Below are positions 1-5,762 of a stretch of DNA of 9,093 nucleotides, piece after piece. The translations under genes were made by a program, and so were the position numbers. The notes beneath the pieces are model-generated. The model worked only from the letters and a program-made list of their open reading frames with translations, was not told where the DNA came from and did not search any database. Numbering within the stretch: the first letter of the stretch is position 1; each line of letters begins with the position of its first letter. Origin of the DNA: an uncultured Porphyromonadaceae bacterium (lineage in GTDB: Bacteria; Bacteroidota; Bacteroidia; Bacteroidales; Muribaculaceae); NCBI GenBank assembly GCA_938027385.1, contig CALJBF010000100.1, positions 1-9,093 of the forward strand. Reading direction: 5' to 3'.

Positions 1-656
1 ATGGCGCCGAGTCCGTAAGGATTGGCAGACAGGCCGGTGTAGGCTGTGGAGTTGCGGAATGCGCGCGATGTCATGCCGCCGAGCTGCGAGAACGAGAACC
101 CTCCGCGGATCAGGTCGTTCATCAAGATGCCGTTGATGTAGGTCTCCTGGTTTGCCGAGCCGTAGCCGCGGTAGTTGCTGTAGAGCGGCTGGTAGCCGTA
201 ACGCGAGAACTTGTAGAATATGTCGTCGGATGCGCCGTTGAGGGCCGTGACGTTCTGCTGGTTCCCCTCTTCATCTTCGAGCAGGCTCTCGTCGAAGAGC
301 ATGTCGTCGTTGTTGTCTTTGTTATAAAGCTCGCTGTCGCTGTTTTCAGAGCTGATGCGGAATATGACAGACTCGCTGGTGCCGTTGTTGAGCCGCAGCT
401 GCTGTGCGCCGTCGTCGTAACCGTATGCGATGACGTTGACCACAGCCTCGCCCGGCAGGGCGTTTGAAATGCTGAAGTCGCCGGCAGGGCCGGTGGTCAC
501 TGTGATGTTCTGACCGGGGATGGTGACGAGTGCACCCGAGATCGGACTGCCGGTGTCGGCGTCGACGACCTGACCGGTCAGCACAGCTGTCTGGGCTGAG
601 GCCACAGTCGCGGTGGTTGCCGAGATCAGCAGCGGTAGAAACACTTTAAATCTCAT
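1..656 (-). CDS. TonB-dependent outer-membrane receptor, N-terminal part (truncated by window edge)
   Basis: Open from ATG at 656 to the left edge: the first 218 residues of a larger protein. This family forms outer-membrane beta-barrels that import ligands using TonB energy. Residues 1-21 are a signal peptide ending Ala-Ser-Ala-Gln. Residues about 23-100 look like a carboxypeptidase-regulatory-like beta-sandwich (GQVVDADTGSPISGALV, then a YGYDDG turn). An acidic low-complexity linker (about 101-135) follows. From about 136 a plug domain begins, with YRGYGSANQETYING at 162-176 and an LGG at 192-194. The RGY and YING motifs are typical of Bacteroidota receptors of this type that are not obviously SusC. 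No SusD partner is visible, but the downstream side is cut off. There is no clear Shine-Dalgarno, only an AT-rich stretch before ATG, as is usual in Bacteroidota. The substrate is unknown. The family call is fairly firm. Confidence 0.85.
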   Translation of the reverse strand, partial: MRFKVFLPLLISATTATVASAQTAVLTGQVVDADTGSPISGALVTIPGQNITVTTGPAGDFSISNALPGEAVVNVIAYGYDDGAQQLRLNNGTSESVIFRISSENSDSELYNKDNNDDMLFDESLLEDEEGNQQNVTALNGASDDIFYKFSRYGYQPLYSNYRGYGSANQETYINGILMNDLIRGGFSFSQLGGMTSRAFRNSTAYTGLSANPYGLGA

Positions 657-736
657 ATCAATAATTGTTAATTAGTATTCCGTTGATATTTAAGGTATTG
701 CTACGCACCAGGCGGCATAGCGGGGAATATAGCCAC

Positions 737-744
737 CAAAATTA
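737..744 (-). promoter_or_regulatory. Candidate Bacteroidota -7 box for the TonB receptor gene
   Basis: Read on the minus strand, TAATTTTG matches the Bacteroidota primary-sigma -7 consensus TAnnTTTG exactly. It would give a leader of roughly 70-75 nt before the ATG at 656. No clear TTG -33 element lies about 20 nt upstream, only a TGGG, so this is a candidate. The rest of 657-864 shows AT-rich DNA and no open frame worth reporting. Confidence 0.45.
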
Positions 745-864
745 CTAAAAAATTTTAAGACAGCCCATTACCCCATTGTTAAATTAATGTGTTATACAGC
801 ACAAAAACAGCCTCACAGACCCTGGGAAGCCTTTTTTCATGGCATATTCAGCCCCCCTGAGCAG

Positions 865-909
865 AGTCAGACCCGTCGGACTTGACTGACTTGTCCGACG
901 GGTCTGACT
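865..909. terminator. Perfect 17-bp inverted repeat; probable transcript-end hairpin after the endonuclease gene
   Basis: Left arm 865-881 (AGTCAGACCCGTCGGAC) and right arm 893-909 are exact reverse complements around an 11-nt loop. The hairpin starts 18 nt past the stop of the minus-strand endonuclease gene, so it most simply ends or protects that operon's transcript. The flanking bases do not favour this orientation. The T-run (909-912) lies on the plus-strand side, and in the minus-strand direction the stem is followed by a G-rich run, not by T. It may act as a rho-independent terminator only for plus-strand transcription, or as a processing or stability hairpin. Confidence 0.6.
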
Positions 910-926
910 TTTCAGGTAAAGTGCTG

Positions 927-2618
927 TCAGTCGCGTACGATGGCCTTGACCGGTACGGGCTGGCTGTCGGCGGTTATGAGGTAGATACCCACGGGTAGGC
1001 TTATGACCTGGCCGTTTTCAATGGTATCGAAGACTGCGACCGCACGGCCCGAGAGGTCATAGACGGTAACCCCGGTGAGGGTGGCGCCGCAGACGAAACG
1101 CAGGCCCGAGGGTTCGTAGACCACACCCATCGGGGTGTCGGTGGCTACCGAGCCGATGCCGCCTGTGAAATCAACGGTAATCTCATTGGTCTGCGCCGAA
1201 AGGAATCCGAGGCGCGACGAGCGCACATGGTAGCTTTCGGCGGTGCCGGGTTCATGGTCGGTGATTTCGAGCGATGTGCTTTCGGCAAGTTCGTCGACCT
1301 GGCGCGGCGAGGTACCGTTGTCGCCGATGATGGTGCGTGTCACCACGTAATAGTCGACTGTCTCGGCGGGGGTGCTCTGTACGGGTTCCTCCCAGTTGGC
1401 GGTGTATCCTGTGGCGGTGATGTCGGTTGCCGGCAGGGCACGGAAGTCGCGCAGTTCGGGCTTGGGCAGACACTCGCCGCGCAGTTCGATGCCGCGTGAC
1501 CCCACGCCGTAGTCAGAGACGATGAGGCGCGCGGTATGGGTGCCGAGGGCAGCGGGGGTGTACTTGATCTTCACCCACAGCCCTGCGGGCGAGTTGATGG
1601 CCGAGGGGCTGACGGTAGTGACCTCGGGGGTGAACAGGGCACGGTCGGCCCCGGTCACCATGAGCGACGTGGTGGTGGTGATGTTCTCGCCGCGGAACTG
1701 CAGTGAGGCCTCGCCGTCGCTGCCCAGGGCCACCTGTCCGAAATCGAGCGACATGTCCTGTACCGGGGTGATGAGCACCGGGTCGCCGGCCGGGGTGTCG
1801 CCCGACGACGGGGTAAACGCCATCCCCTTGCGGTCGCCCCAGAGGTATTCGGCCAGTTCGGGATAGTCGATGAACGGGTTGCGGTTGGCCTGCACCTTGT
1901 AGACCTCGTTATTGCGGTCAATCTCTTTCTGGCTGGGCTTGTCCTGGCGGTGCCATTTGAGCAGCAGCTGTATCGACCAGTTGTTGAGGGTGGGATAGGT
2001 GTTGTTGTTGACCATATAGGTATAGCGCCAGTGCAGGTTCTGGTAGCATGTGACCATGTAAAAGTATGTGCGTGCGAAATCGCCTTTGTATTCGTCGTCA
2101 GGCTCGAATACCTGCTTGGCTCCCCCTCCCTGGCCGGCCACGGGAGTGCCCACGCGGGTTATGCCGTTGTCAAATGAGGCGTTCTGCACCTCGCCCAGCG
2201 GATAGTTAGACTTGGCCATGTTGGCGTCGGCCTCTGAAGGGTAGAGGTGGTTGAGGTCGATGTAGGCGGGCGTTTCCTGAGAGCCTCCCCACCAGCTTTT
2301 GGGGAATGCATGCTCGCGGTTCAGACCTCTGAACGAGGGGATGCGCAGCGGTATGTCGGAATACATATCCCACCACTGGCCGTAGCGGACGTTGTCGCGC
2401 GGATAGGCGTCGGTTTTCTGGAAATACTGGGGGAGATCCCAGTACGACGAGATTTCGGTGTGGTTGTAGAGCAGGTTGTGGAGTGCCGTCTTGAGTTCGG
2501 CATCACGCTTGCCAGTGAGGCTTGAGTAATATCCGGCCGGAATCTGGGCCAGGGCTGTAAGCAAAGCTGTGGTCATGGCCGCCAGCATGATCGCGCGGCC
2601 CGAAAGGAAGTTTTTCAT
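927..2618 (-). CDS. Secreted endonuclease I family nuclease with Ig-like, FN3 and T9SS-like sorting domains
   Basis: A 563-residue protein from ATG 2618. I chose this start over the in-frame ATG at 2690 because MKNFLSGRAIMLAAMTTALL begins a clean signal peptide ending near Ala-Leu-Ala-Gln (22-25). Residues about 27-265 are an endonuclease I (His-Me finger) domain. NREHAFPKSW (100-109) holds the Glu102-His103 pair expected as metal ligand and general base. DLNHLYPSEADAN (121-133) and KSNYPLGEV (136-144) are the other conserved blocks. Members of this family cut DNA, and often RNA, without sequence specificity. Residues about 289-384 form an Ig-like/HYDIN-type beta domain (LDFGQVALGS), about 387-485 an FN3-like domain, and about 496-563 a tail with VYDLSGRAV, GIYLI and KAIVR, resembling a type IX secretion C-terminal signal. 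The predicted product is therefore exported or surface-attached. It lies 76 nt after the GT9 gene. Confidence 0.88.
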   Translation of the reverse strand: MKNFLSGRAIMLAAMTTALLTALAQIPAGYYSSLTGKRDAELKTALHNLLYNHTEISSYWDLPQYFQKTDAYPRDNVRYGQWWDMYSDIPLRIPSFRGLNREHAFPKSWWGGSQETPAYIDLNHLYPSEADANMAKSNYPLGEVQNASFDNGITRVGTPVAGQGGGAKQVFEPDDEYKGDFARTYFYMVTCYQNLHWRYTYMVNNNTYPTLNNWSIQLLLKWHRQDKPSQKEIDRNNEVYKVQANRNPFIDYPELAEYLWGDRKGMAFTPSSGDTPAGDPVLITPVQDMSLDFGQVALGSDGEASLQFRGENITTTTSLMVTGADRALFTPEVTTVSPSAINSPAGLWVKIKYTPAALGTHTARLIVSDYGVGSRGIELRGECLPKPELRDFRALPATDITATGYTANWEEPVQSTPAETVDYYVVTRTIIGDNGTSPRQVDELAESTSLEITDHEPGTAESYHVRSSRLGFLSAQTNEITVDFTGGIGSVATDTPMGVVYEPSGLRFVCGATLTGVTVYDLSGRAVAVFDTIENGQVISLPVGIYLITADSQPVPVKAIVRD

Positions 2619-2694
2619 CAATCGGTAGTTATGGCGTGTGAATAGCGGTGTGCCGCCGTGATGTCGCGACACCTCTGCAAATATCAACACGCGG

Positions 2695-3789
2695 TCAGGT
2701 AGTTTGGTTTGCAGGCAGGTGTGCCAGCACGCGGTTAACGATGAGCTGGGGCTTGATGCCTTTGAGGCAATGGTAGTCGTGACGGAAACATGGCTTGTTG
2801 CCGAACACCGAGCAGGGGCGGCATGTCATGGGCAGCTGCACGATGTCGGCCTCGGCCTGGCGCCACCCTTTGAATCCGCAATAGGGGTGCGTGGCGCCCC
2901 AGACACTTACCACCGGCGTGGCCACCAGCGAGGCCAGGTGCATGTTGGCCGAGTCCATCGACACCATTACGTCGAGCTGGCTCACAAGTGCGAGTTCCAC
3001 GGGGAAACCGGCGCGCATGCCGGCCAGCGATATGGTTCGCGGAAAGCGTTCGGCCCATGCGCCGAGCATGCGGCTCTCTTTTTCGCCCCCGCCGAAAAGG
3101 AATATGTGGTTGCGCGGGTCGGCGGAAAGGGTATCCACCACCTCCTCCATCATCTCGGGGGGGTAAATCTTCCCCTCGTGTTTGGCGAAAGGCGCGATGC
3201 CGATCCACCGCTCACCATTGGCCTTCGGGGGGTGTATCACAGCGAACAGGGCCGGATCGGCTTTCGAGCCGGCTACACCGTAAAGGCCGTCGAACCGGCT
3301 GTCGACCGGCAACCCCATGGCATGGAACGCCTGGCGGTAGCGTGCGCGCGACGACACCAGCGGCAGCAGAACCTTGTTGTTGCGGCGTGTCAGGGCGCGT
3401 TTCCCCTTGCGCCCTTTGTTGAGCCTTACGGCGGGGATGCCCGACAGGCGGCAGAAGAGCCTCAGCATGCGTGTGCGCAACACGTCGTGGAGGTCTATGA
3501 AGGCGTCGAACCGCGTTTCGCGGCGCAACCGCCTGAAAAGTCGCCACAGGCCGCCCACACCCTTGTAGTCGCCTAAATTGAGGCCGATGACATTCAGGTT
3601 TCGCGGAGCGTCGACAAATATCGAGGCCATCGACGCGCGTGTCACGAAAGTGAACTCCACATCGGGGTAGCACCGCGCGGCGCTGTACAGCACCGGTACG
3701 GTCATGGCCACGTCGCCCAACGCTGAAAAGCGTGCCACGAGCACGCTGCCCAGCCTGCGGGGATTGTTGTCGGTCTTCGGTTCAGTCAT
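2695..3789 (-). CDS. Glycosyltransferase family 9 protein (heptosyltransferase-like)
   Basis: A 364-residue GT-B fold enzyme of the ADP-heptose:LPS heptosyltransferase family, which adds sugars to the growing lipopolysaccharide core on the cytoplasmic face of the inner membrane. The N-terminal block ARFSALGDVAMTVPVL (19-34) carries the Gly-Asp (25-26) that corresponds to the catalytic Asp in WaaC-type enzymes. The C-terminal nucleotide-sugar half shows GIAPFAKHEGKIYP (197-210), FGGG (232-235), SMDSANMHLASL (277-288) and WGATHPYCGFKGW (297-309). The tail has four cysteines (323, 326, 334, 341), as in many GT9 proteins. No signal peptide is seen. A basic segment (124-136, NKGRKGKRALTRR) may sit near the membrane or acceptor. 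It follows the DUF4254 gene after 15 nt, so the two are probably co-transcribed. The donor need not be heptose, and the acceptor is unknown. Confidence 0.9.
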   Translation of the reverse strand: MTEPKTDNNPRRLGSVLVARFSALGDVAMTVPVLYSAARCYPDVEFTFVTRASMASIFVDAPRNLNVIGLNLGDYKGVGGLWRLFRRLRRETRFDAFIDLHDVLRTRMLRLFCRLSGIPAVRLNKGRKGKRALTRRNNKVLLPLVSSRARYRQAFHAMGLPVDSRFDGLYGVAGSKADPALFAVIHPPKANGERWIGIAPFAKHEGKIYPPEMMEEVVDTLSADPRNHIFLFGGGEKESRMLGAWAERFPRTISLAGMRAGFPVELALVSQLDVMVSMDSANMHLASLVATPVVSVWGATHPYCGFKGWRQAEADIVQLPMTCRPCSVFGNKPCFRHDYHCLKGIKPQLIVNRVLAHLPANQTT

Positions 3790-3804
3790 CAGGCGCCTGG
3801 AAAT

Positions 3805-4443
3805 TTATGCTTTTTTGCCGTAAAGCACGGGGTTCGTGTCGGCGTCGTTGTACATCTTCATCTGTCGGTAGGTCTTCATGACCTTGTGGCCTGCGGCCAT
3901 GTCGTCGAGCAAGCGGTCAATGGCGCCGGTGAGGTCGCGGCGCTGTTCATGCAGCACGTCAAGTTTGGCATGGCATTTGGCCAGATGTGTTTCGCCGACA
4001 TCGGTGCGGTCAAGTTCGGCCTGCATGTGGTAGAGCTTTACGGCGAGTATAGAGAGGCGGTCGATTGCCCAGGCGGGGCTTTCGGTGTTGATGGTGGCGT
4101 CGGGGGCAGGTGTCACCGTCGAGAATTTATCGAGGAACATTGTGTCGATATCCTCCACGCGGTCGGTGCGCAGCTGGTTGGATGCGTCGATGCGGTGTTT
4201 CAGCTCCATGCCGGCGGCGGGTTCTATTTCGGGGTCGCGGATCAGATCCTCCATGTGCCACTGAGTCACGTCGATCCAGTTCTTGACATACAGCAGCTGT
4301 TCGAGCGAATCTTCCGGGTATGCCTGGGGCACCGGCGCGTCGATCGAGTCGGTCAGGTGGTAGTCGGCCGTAGCGCGGTCAAATATCTCGTTGCACGCCT
4401 GTGCGAAAGTCTTGTCTCCTGCAAAAATATTGTCGTTGTTCAT
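3805..4443 (-). CDS. DUF4254 domain protein
   Basis: A 212-residue soluble protein that I recognise as the DUF4254 family of Bacteroidota; its biochemical function is not known. It is mostly helical, with no signal peptide or membrane span. Visible conserved stretches are LLYVKNWIDVTQWHMEDLIRD (50-70), ELKHRIDASNQLRTDRVEDID (80-100) and SPAWAIDRLSILAVKLYHM (122-140). A charged helical region (about 141-185) could form a coiled coil. It is the first gene of the minus-strand operon, with a promoter about 65 nt upstream and GT9 15 nt downstream. From memory, DUF4254 genes recur next to GT9 genes in this phylum, which suggests a role in LPS or surface glycan assembly. That role is inference from context. 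Confidence 0.85.
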   Translation of the reverse strand: MNNDNIFAGDKTFAQACNEIFDRATADYHLTDSIDAPVPQAYPEDSLEQLLYVKNWIDVTQWHMEDLIRDPEIEPAAGMELKHRIDASNQLRTDRVEDIDTMFLDKFSTVTPAPDATINTESPAWAIDRLSILAVKLYHMQAELDRTDVGETHLAKCHAKLDVLHEQRRDLTGAIDRLLDDMAAGHKVMKTYRQMKMYNDADTNPVLYGKKA

Positions 4444-4507
4444 GCGGTAAGGTTAAAGAATCCCTGCCGGGAAACCCCTCGGCCGGGCCGTTGTCTCCAA
4501 CAATATG

Positions 4508-4538
4508 CAAATTTAACATCTTTCACAATTCCGCGCAA
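4508..4538 (-). promoter_or_regulatory. Bacteroidota-type promoter for the DUF4254-GT9-endonuclease operon
   Basis: On the minus strand, TAAATTTG (4515-4508) matches the -7 consensus TAnnTTTG exactly. A TTG (4538-4536) sits 20 nt upstream, the expected place for the -33 element. Transcription would begin near 4502, giving a leader of about 58 nt before ATG 4443. A purine-rich run on the minus strand (about 4552-4577) lies just upstream. Confidence 0.7.
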
Positions 4539-4617
4539 CTCCCGCACCGATTTTCCCTCCTTTTTCTCCCGATTTCAATGATCTCCCCCCGGAAATCCAC
4601 AGGCCGACACCAAAGCG

Positions 4618-4674
4618 AATAACCGGGCGAACCGTTTTTAATGAGAGTCAGGATGCCTGGTTACCCCGGTTCTT
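4618..4674. repeat. Imperfect inverted repeat 1, degenerate GAACCAG-like units
   Basis: Left arm 4618-4634 contains AACCGGGCGAACCG. Right arm 4658-4674 contains TGGTTACCCCGGTT. Over these 14 positions the arms pair except at three, and a further AA/TT pair extends the outer end beyond one mismatch. Each arm holds two units on a 9-base spacing (AACCGG..GAACCG; TGGTTA..CCGGTTC), the same period and core as the better-preserved repeat just downstream, so it is probably a diverged copy. The loop is 23 nt. Confidence 0.65.
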
Positions 4675-4693
4675 AAAACTGATGGAAAATAAA

Positions 4694-4759
4694 GAACCAG
4701 ACGAACCAGGTGAACCAGTTTCGTGTGTATAGGGCTGGTTCCTCTGGTTCTCCTGGTTC
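4694..4759. repeat. Inverted repeat 2: three GAACCAG units facing three CTGGTTC units
   Basis: GAACCAG occurs at 4694-4700, 4703-4709 and 4712-4718, and its exact complement CTGGTTC at 4735-4741, 4744-4750 and 4753-4759. Every unit is separated from the next by two variable bases, giving a 9-base period on both sides of a 16-nt centre (4719-4734). A single strand could fold into three perfect 7-bp stems with 2x2 internal loops. As duplex DNA it is a six-site symmetric array. The heptamers are identical while the 2-base spacers differ (AC, GT against CT, TC), so the heptamer looks like the part under selection or copied as a unit. Confidence 0.9.
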
Positions 4760-4864
4760 ATTAATGTATGATGACGGGATAATAAGCCTGAATAAAAATA
4801 ACGATGAGTTGATGATTTTGAGATAATATAGATGAATATCATAGTTTTATTCCAAGGATATTTG

Positions 4865-4878
4865 TACCTTTGTATAAT
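4865..4878 (+). promoter_or_regulatory. dinD promoter: Bacteroidota -7 box abutting TATAAT
   Basis: TACCTTTG (4865-4872) matches TAnnTTTG exactly and is followed immediately by TATAAT (4873-4878), the classical sigma-70 -10 hexamer. No good -33 TTG is seen about 20 nt upstream. A weak TTCCAA sits 17 nt upstream of TATAAT. Either box gives a very short leader (about 15-22 nt) to ATG 4901. Confidence 0.6.
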
Positions 4879-4900
4879 AGCAATTAACTGATACGCCGGA

Positions 4901-5740
4901 ATGGGAACACGCTTGACTAAAAAGGCTAGAGAAACATTTGAAGCCATCAGACATCTTGACTCTGAGAACGTAGAGTTTTGGACCGCCCGTGAATTGGCGC
5001 AGGCTCTGCAATATTCCGATTACAGAAACTTTCTTGAGGTTGCGCGCAAAGCATGGAAAGCATGTCATAACAGCGGGATTAATCCGGCCGACCATTTTGT
5101 TGTGGTCACCGAAAAGGTTTGTATAGGCTCAGGTGCTGAACGTCAGATAGATAATATTCATCTGACGCGTTATGCGTGTTACCTTTGCGTGCAGAACGCC
5201 AATCCGGGTAAAACCATTGTCGCTCAGGCACAGACGTATTTTGCAATACAGGTAAGGCGGGCGGAGAAATATCTTGATGCCGCTTTTAGTGCCGAAGACG
5301 AAAAACGGCTGATCTTGCGTGATGAAATGAAAAAGCATAATTCGCGTCTTGCAAGTGCCGCTAAGGATGTCGGAGTAAGAACCAATAAAGATTATGGCAT
5401 ATTCCAGAATTTCGGGTACAAGGGATTGTATGGAGGTCTTGACAGGGAAGATATCCATAAGAGGAAAGGCCTGACAAAGAATCAACAGATTCTGGATCAC
5501 ATGGGGAGTGCCGAACTTGCGGCAAATCTGTTTCGTGCCACGCAGACAGAAGAAAAATTGCGCAGAGACCAGATTGCCGGGAAGGAACTTGCCAACCGAA
5601 CGCATTTTGAGGTCGGGCTGAAGGTTCGTGAGACAATGAAAGAACTTGGCAATACAATGCCAGAGGACTTACCTACGGCAGGAAGCATAAAACGATTGGA
5701 ATCCAAGCGGAAACGACTTGGAGGAAAGAATGGGGAATGA
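4901..5740 (+). CDS. dinD: DNA damage-inducible protein D (DinD) homologue
   Basis: A 279-residue protein that matches E. coli DinD along its length, as I remember that sequence (about 274 residues). In E. coli dinD is a LexA/SOS-regulated gene whose product inhibits RecA filament activity. Matching blocks include WTARELAQALQYSDYRNF (27-44, the BRO-N-like part), LTRYACYLCVQNANPGKTIV (88-107), AQTYFAIQVRR (110-120), IFQNFGYKGLYGGLDREDIHKRKG (167-190), ILDHMGSAELAANLFRATQTEEKLRRD (197-223) and THFEVGLKVRETMKELGNTMPEDLPT (234-259). The C-terminus is basic. ATG 4901 fits the promoter and the family N-terminus. Base composition is lower in G+C than in neighbours (50% and 42% in two 60-base samples, against 57% and 65% in samples from the genes downstream), suggesting acquisition by transfer. 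No SOS box was identified, so damage control here is inferred from the family only. Confidence 0.93.
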   Translation: MGTRLTKKARETFEAIRHLDSENVEFWTARELAQALQYSDYRNFLEVARKAWKACHNSGINPADHFVVVTEKVCIGSGAERQIDNIHLTRYACYLCVQNANPGKTIVAQAQTYFAIQVRRAEKYLDAAFSAEDEKRLILRDEMKKHNSRLASAAKDVGVRTNKDYGIFQNFGYKGLYGGLDREDIHKRKGLTKNQQILDHMGSAELAANLFRATQTEEKLRRDQIAGKELANRTHFEVGLKVRETMKELGNTMPEDLPTAGSIKRLESKRKRLGGKNGE

Positions 5741-5753
5741 TAACTCAAACTGA

Positions 5754-5757
5754 GGAG
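5754..5757 (+). promoter_or_regulatory. Shine-Dalgarno-like GGAG before the acyltransferase start
   Basis: GGAG at 5754-5757, within a GAGGAGAGAG run, lies 5 nt before ATG 5763. A clear purine-rich ribosome site is uncommon for Bacteroidota genes and supports this start. No promoter-like TAnnTTTG is seen in the 22-nt gap after dinD, so co-transcription with dinD, or a promoter inside dinD, is likely. Confidence 0.5.
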
Positions 5758-5762
5758 AGAGT

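Larger units (their letters stand above)
4444..4900. other. Divergent intergenic region between the DUF4254 operon and dinD
   Basis: No gene is credible in these 457 bases. From left to right it holds the leader and promoter of the minus-strand operon (4444-4538), a pyrimidine-rich plus strand (4550-4577), two related inverted repeats (4618-4674 and 4694-4759), a very AT-rich stretch (4760-4864; 16 G/C of 60 at 4801-4860 by hand count) and the dinD promoter (4865-4878). The repeats lie upstream of both divergent promoters, not within either transcript, unless another start site exists. Confidence 0.8.

Noticed and set aside
2662..2671. Perfect 10-bp palindrome TGTCGCGACA between the GT9 and endonuclease genes
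   Set aside because: A palindrome of this length is expected several times by chance in about 9 kb, and nothing around it supports an operator.
2619..2690. N-terminal extension of the endonuclease from the in-frame ATG at 2690
   Set aside because: It would place 24 non-hydrophobic residues before a good signal peptide, so the start at 2618 is preferred.
2764..2823. Cysteine cluster at the C-terminus of the GT9 protein (Cys 323, 326, 334, 341) as a novel metal site
   Set aside because: Similar cysteine-rich tails are common in GT9 enzymes, so it is not unusual for the family.
2704..3576. Long plus-strand open frame (290 codons) opposite the GT9 gene
   Set aside because: It is a shadow of the GC-rich GT9 gene on the other strand. 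Its product shows no recognisable domain and there is no promoter.
4682..4732. Short plus-strand frame starting ATG GAA AAT, encoding a 16-residue Glu-Pro-rich peptide across the left arm of repeat 2
   Set aside because: The 9-base period equals three codons, so any frame through the array gives a tripeptide repeat. There is no promoter or ribosome site, and the frame ends in the loop.
4618..4759. LexA (GAAC-N4-GTTC) boxes within the heptamer array
   Set aside because: GAAC and GTTC occur, but no pair has the 4-base spacing or close inverted arrangement needed. The forward and reverse units are in separate blocks.
4618..4759. CRISPR array
   Set aside because: The units are 7 bases with 2-base spacers and are inverted about a centre. 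There are no 25-40 base repeats or spacers and no cas genes.
4648..4761. Minus-strand frame of 37 residues (MNQENQRNQ...) across both palindromes
   Set aside because: It is explained by the repeat structure in the same way, with no supporting signals and a low-complexity product.
4901..5740. BRO-N-type phage antirepressor instead of DinD
   Set aside because: The N-terminus is BRO-N-like, but the match to DinD continues through the whole C-terminal half (QNFGYKGLYGGL, DHMGSAELAANLFRATQTEEK), and no other phage genes are present.
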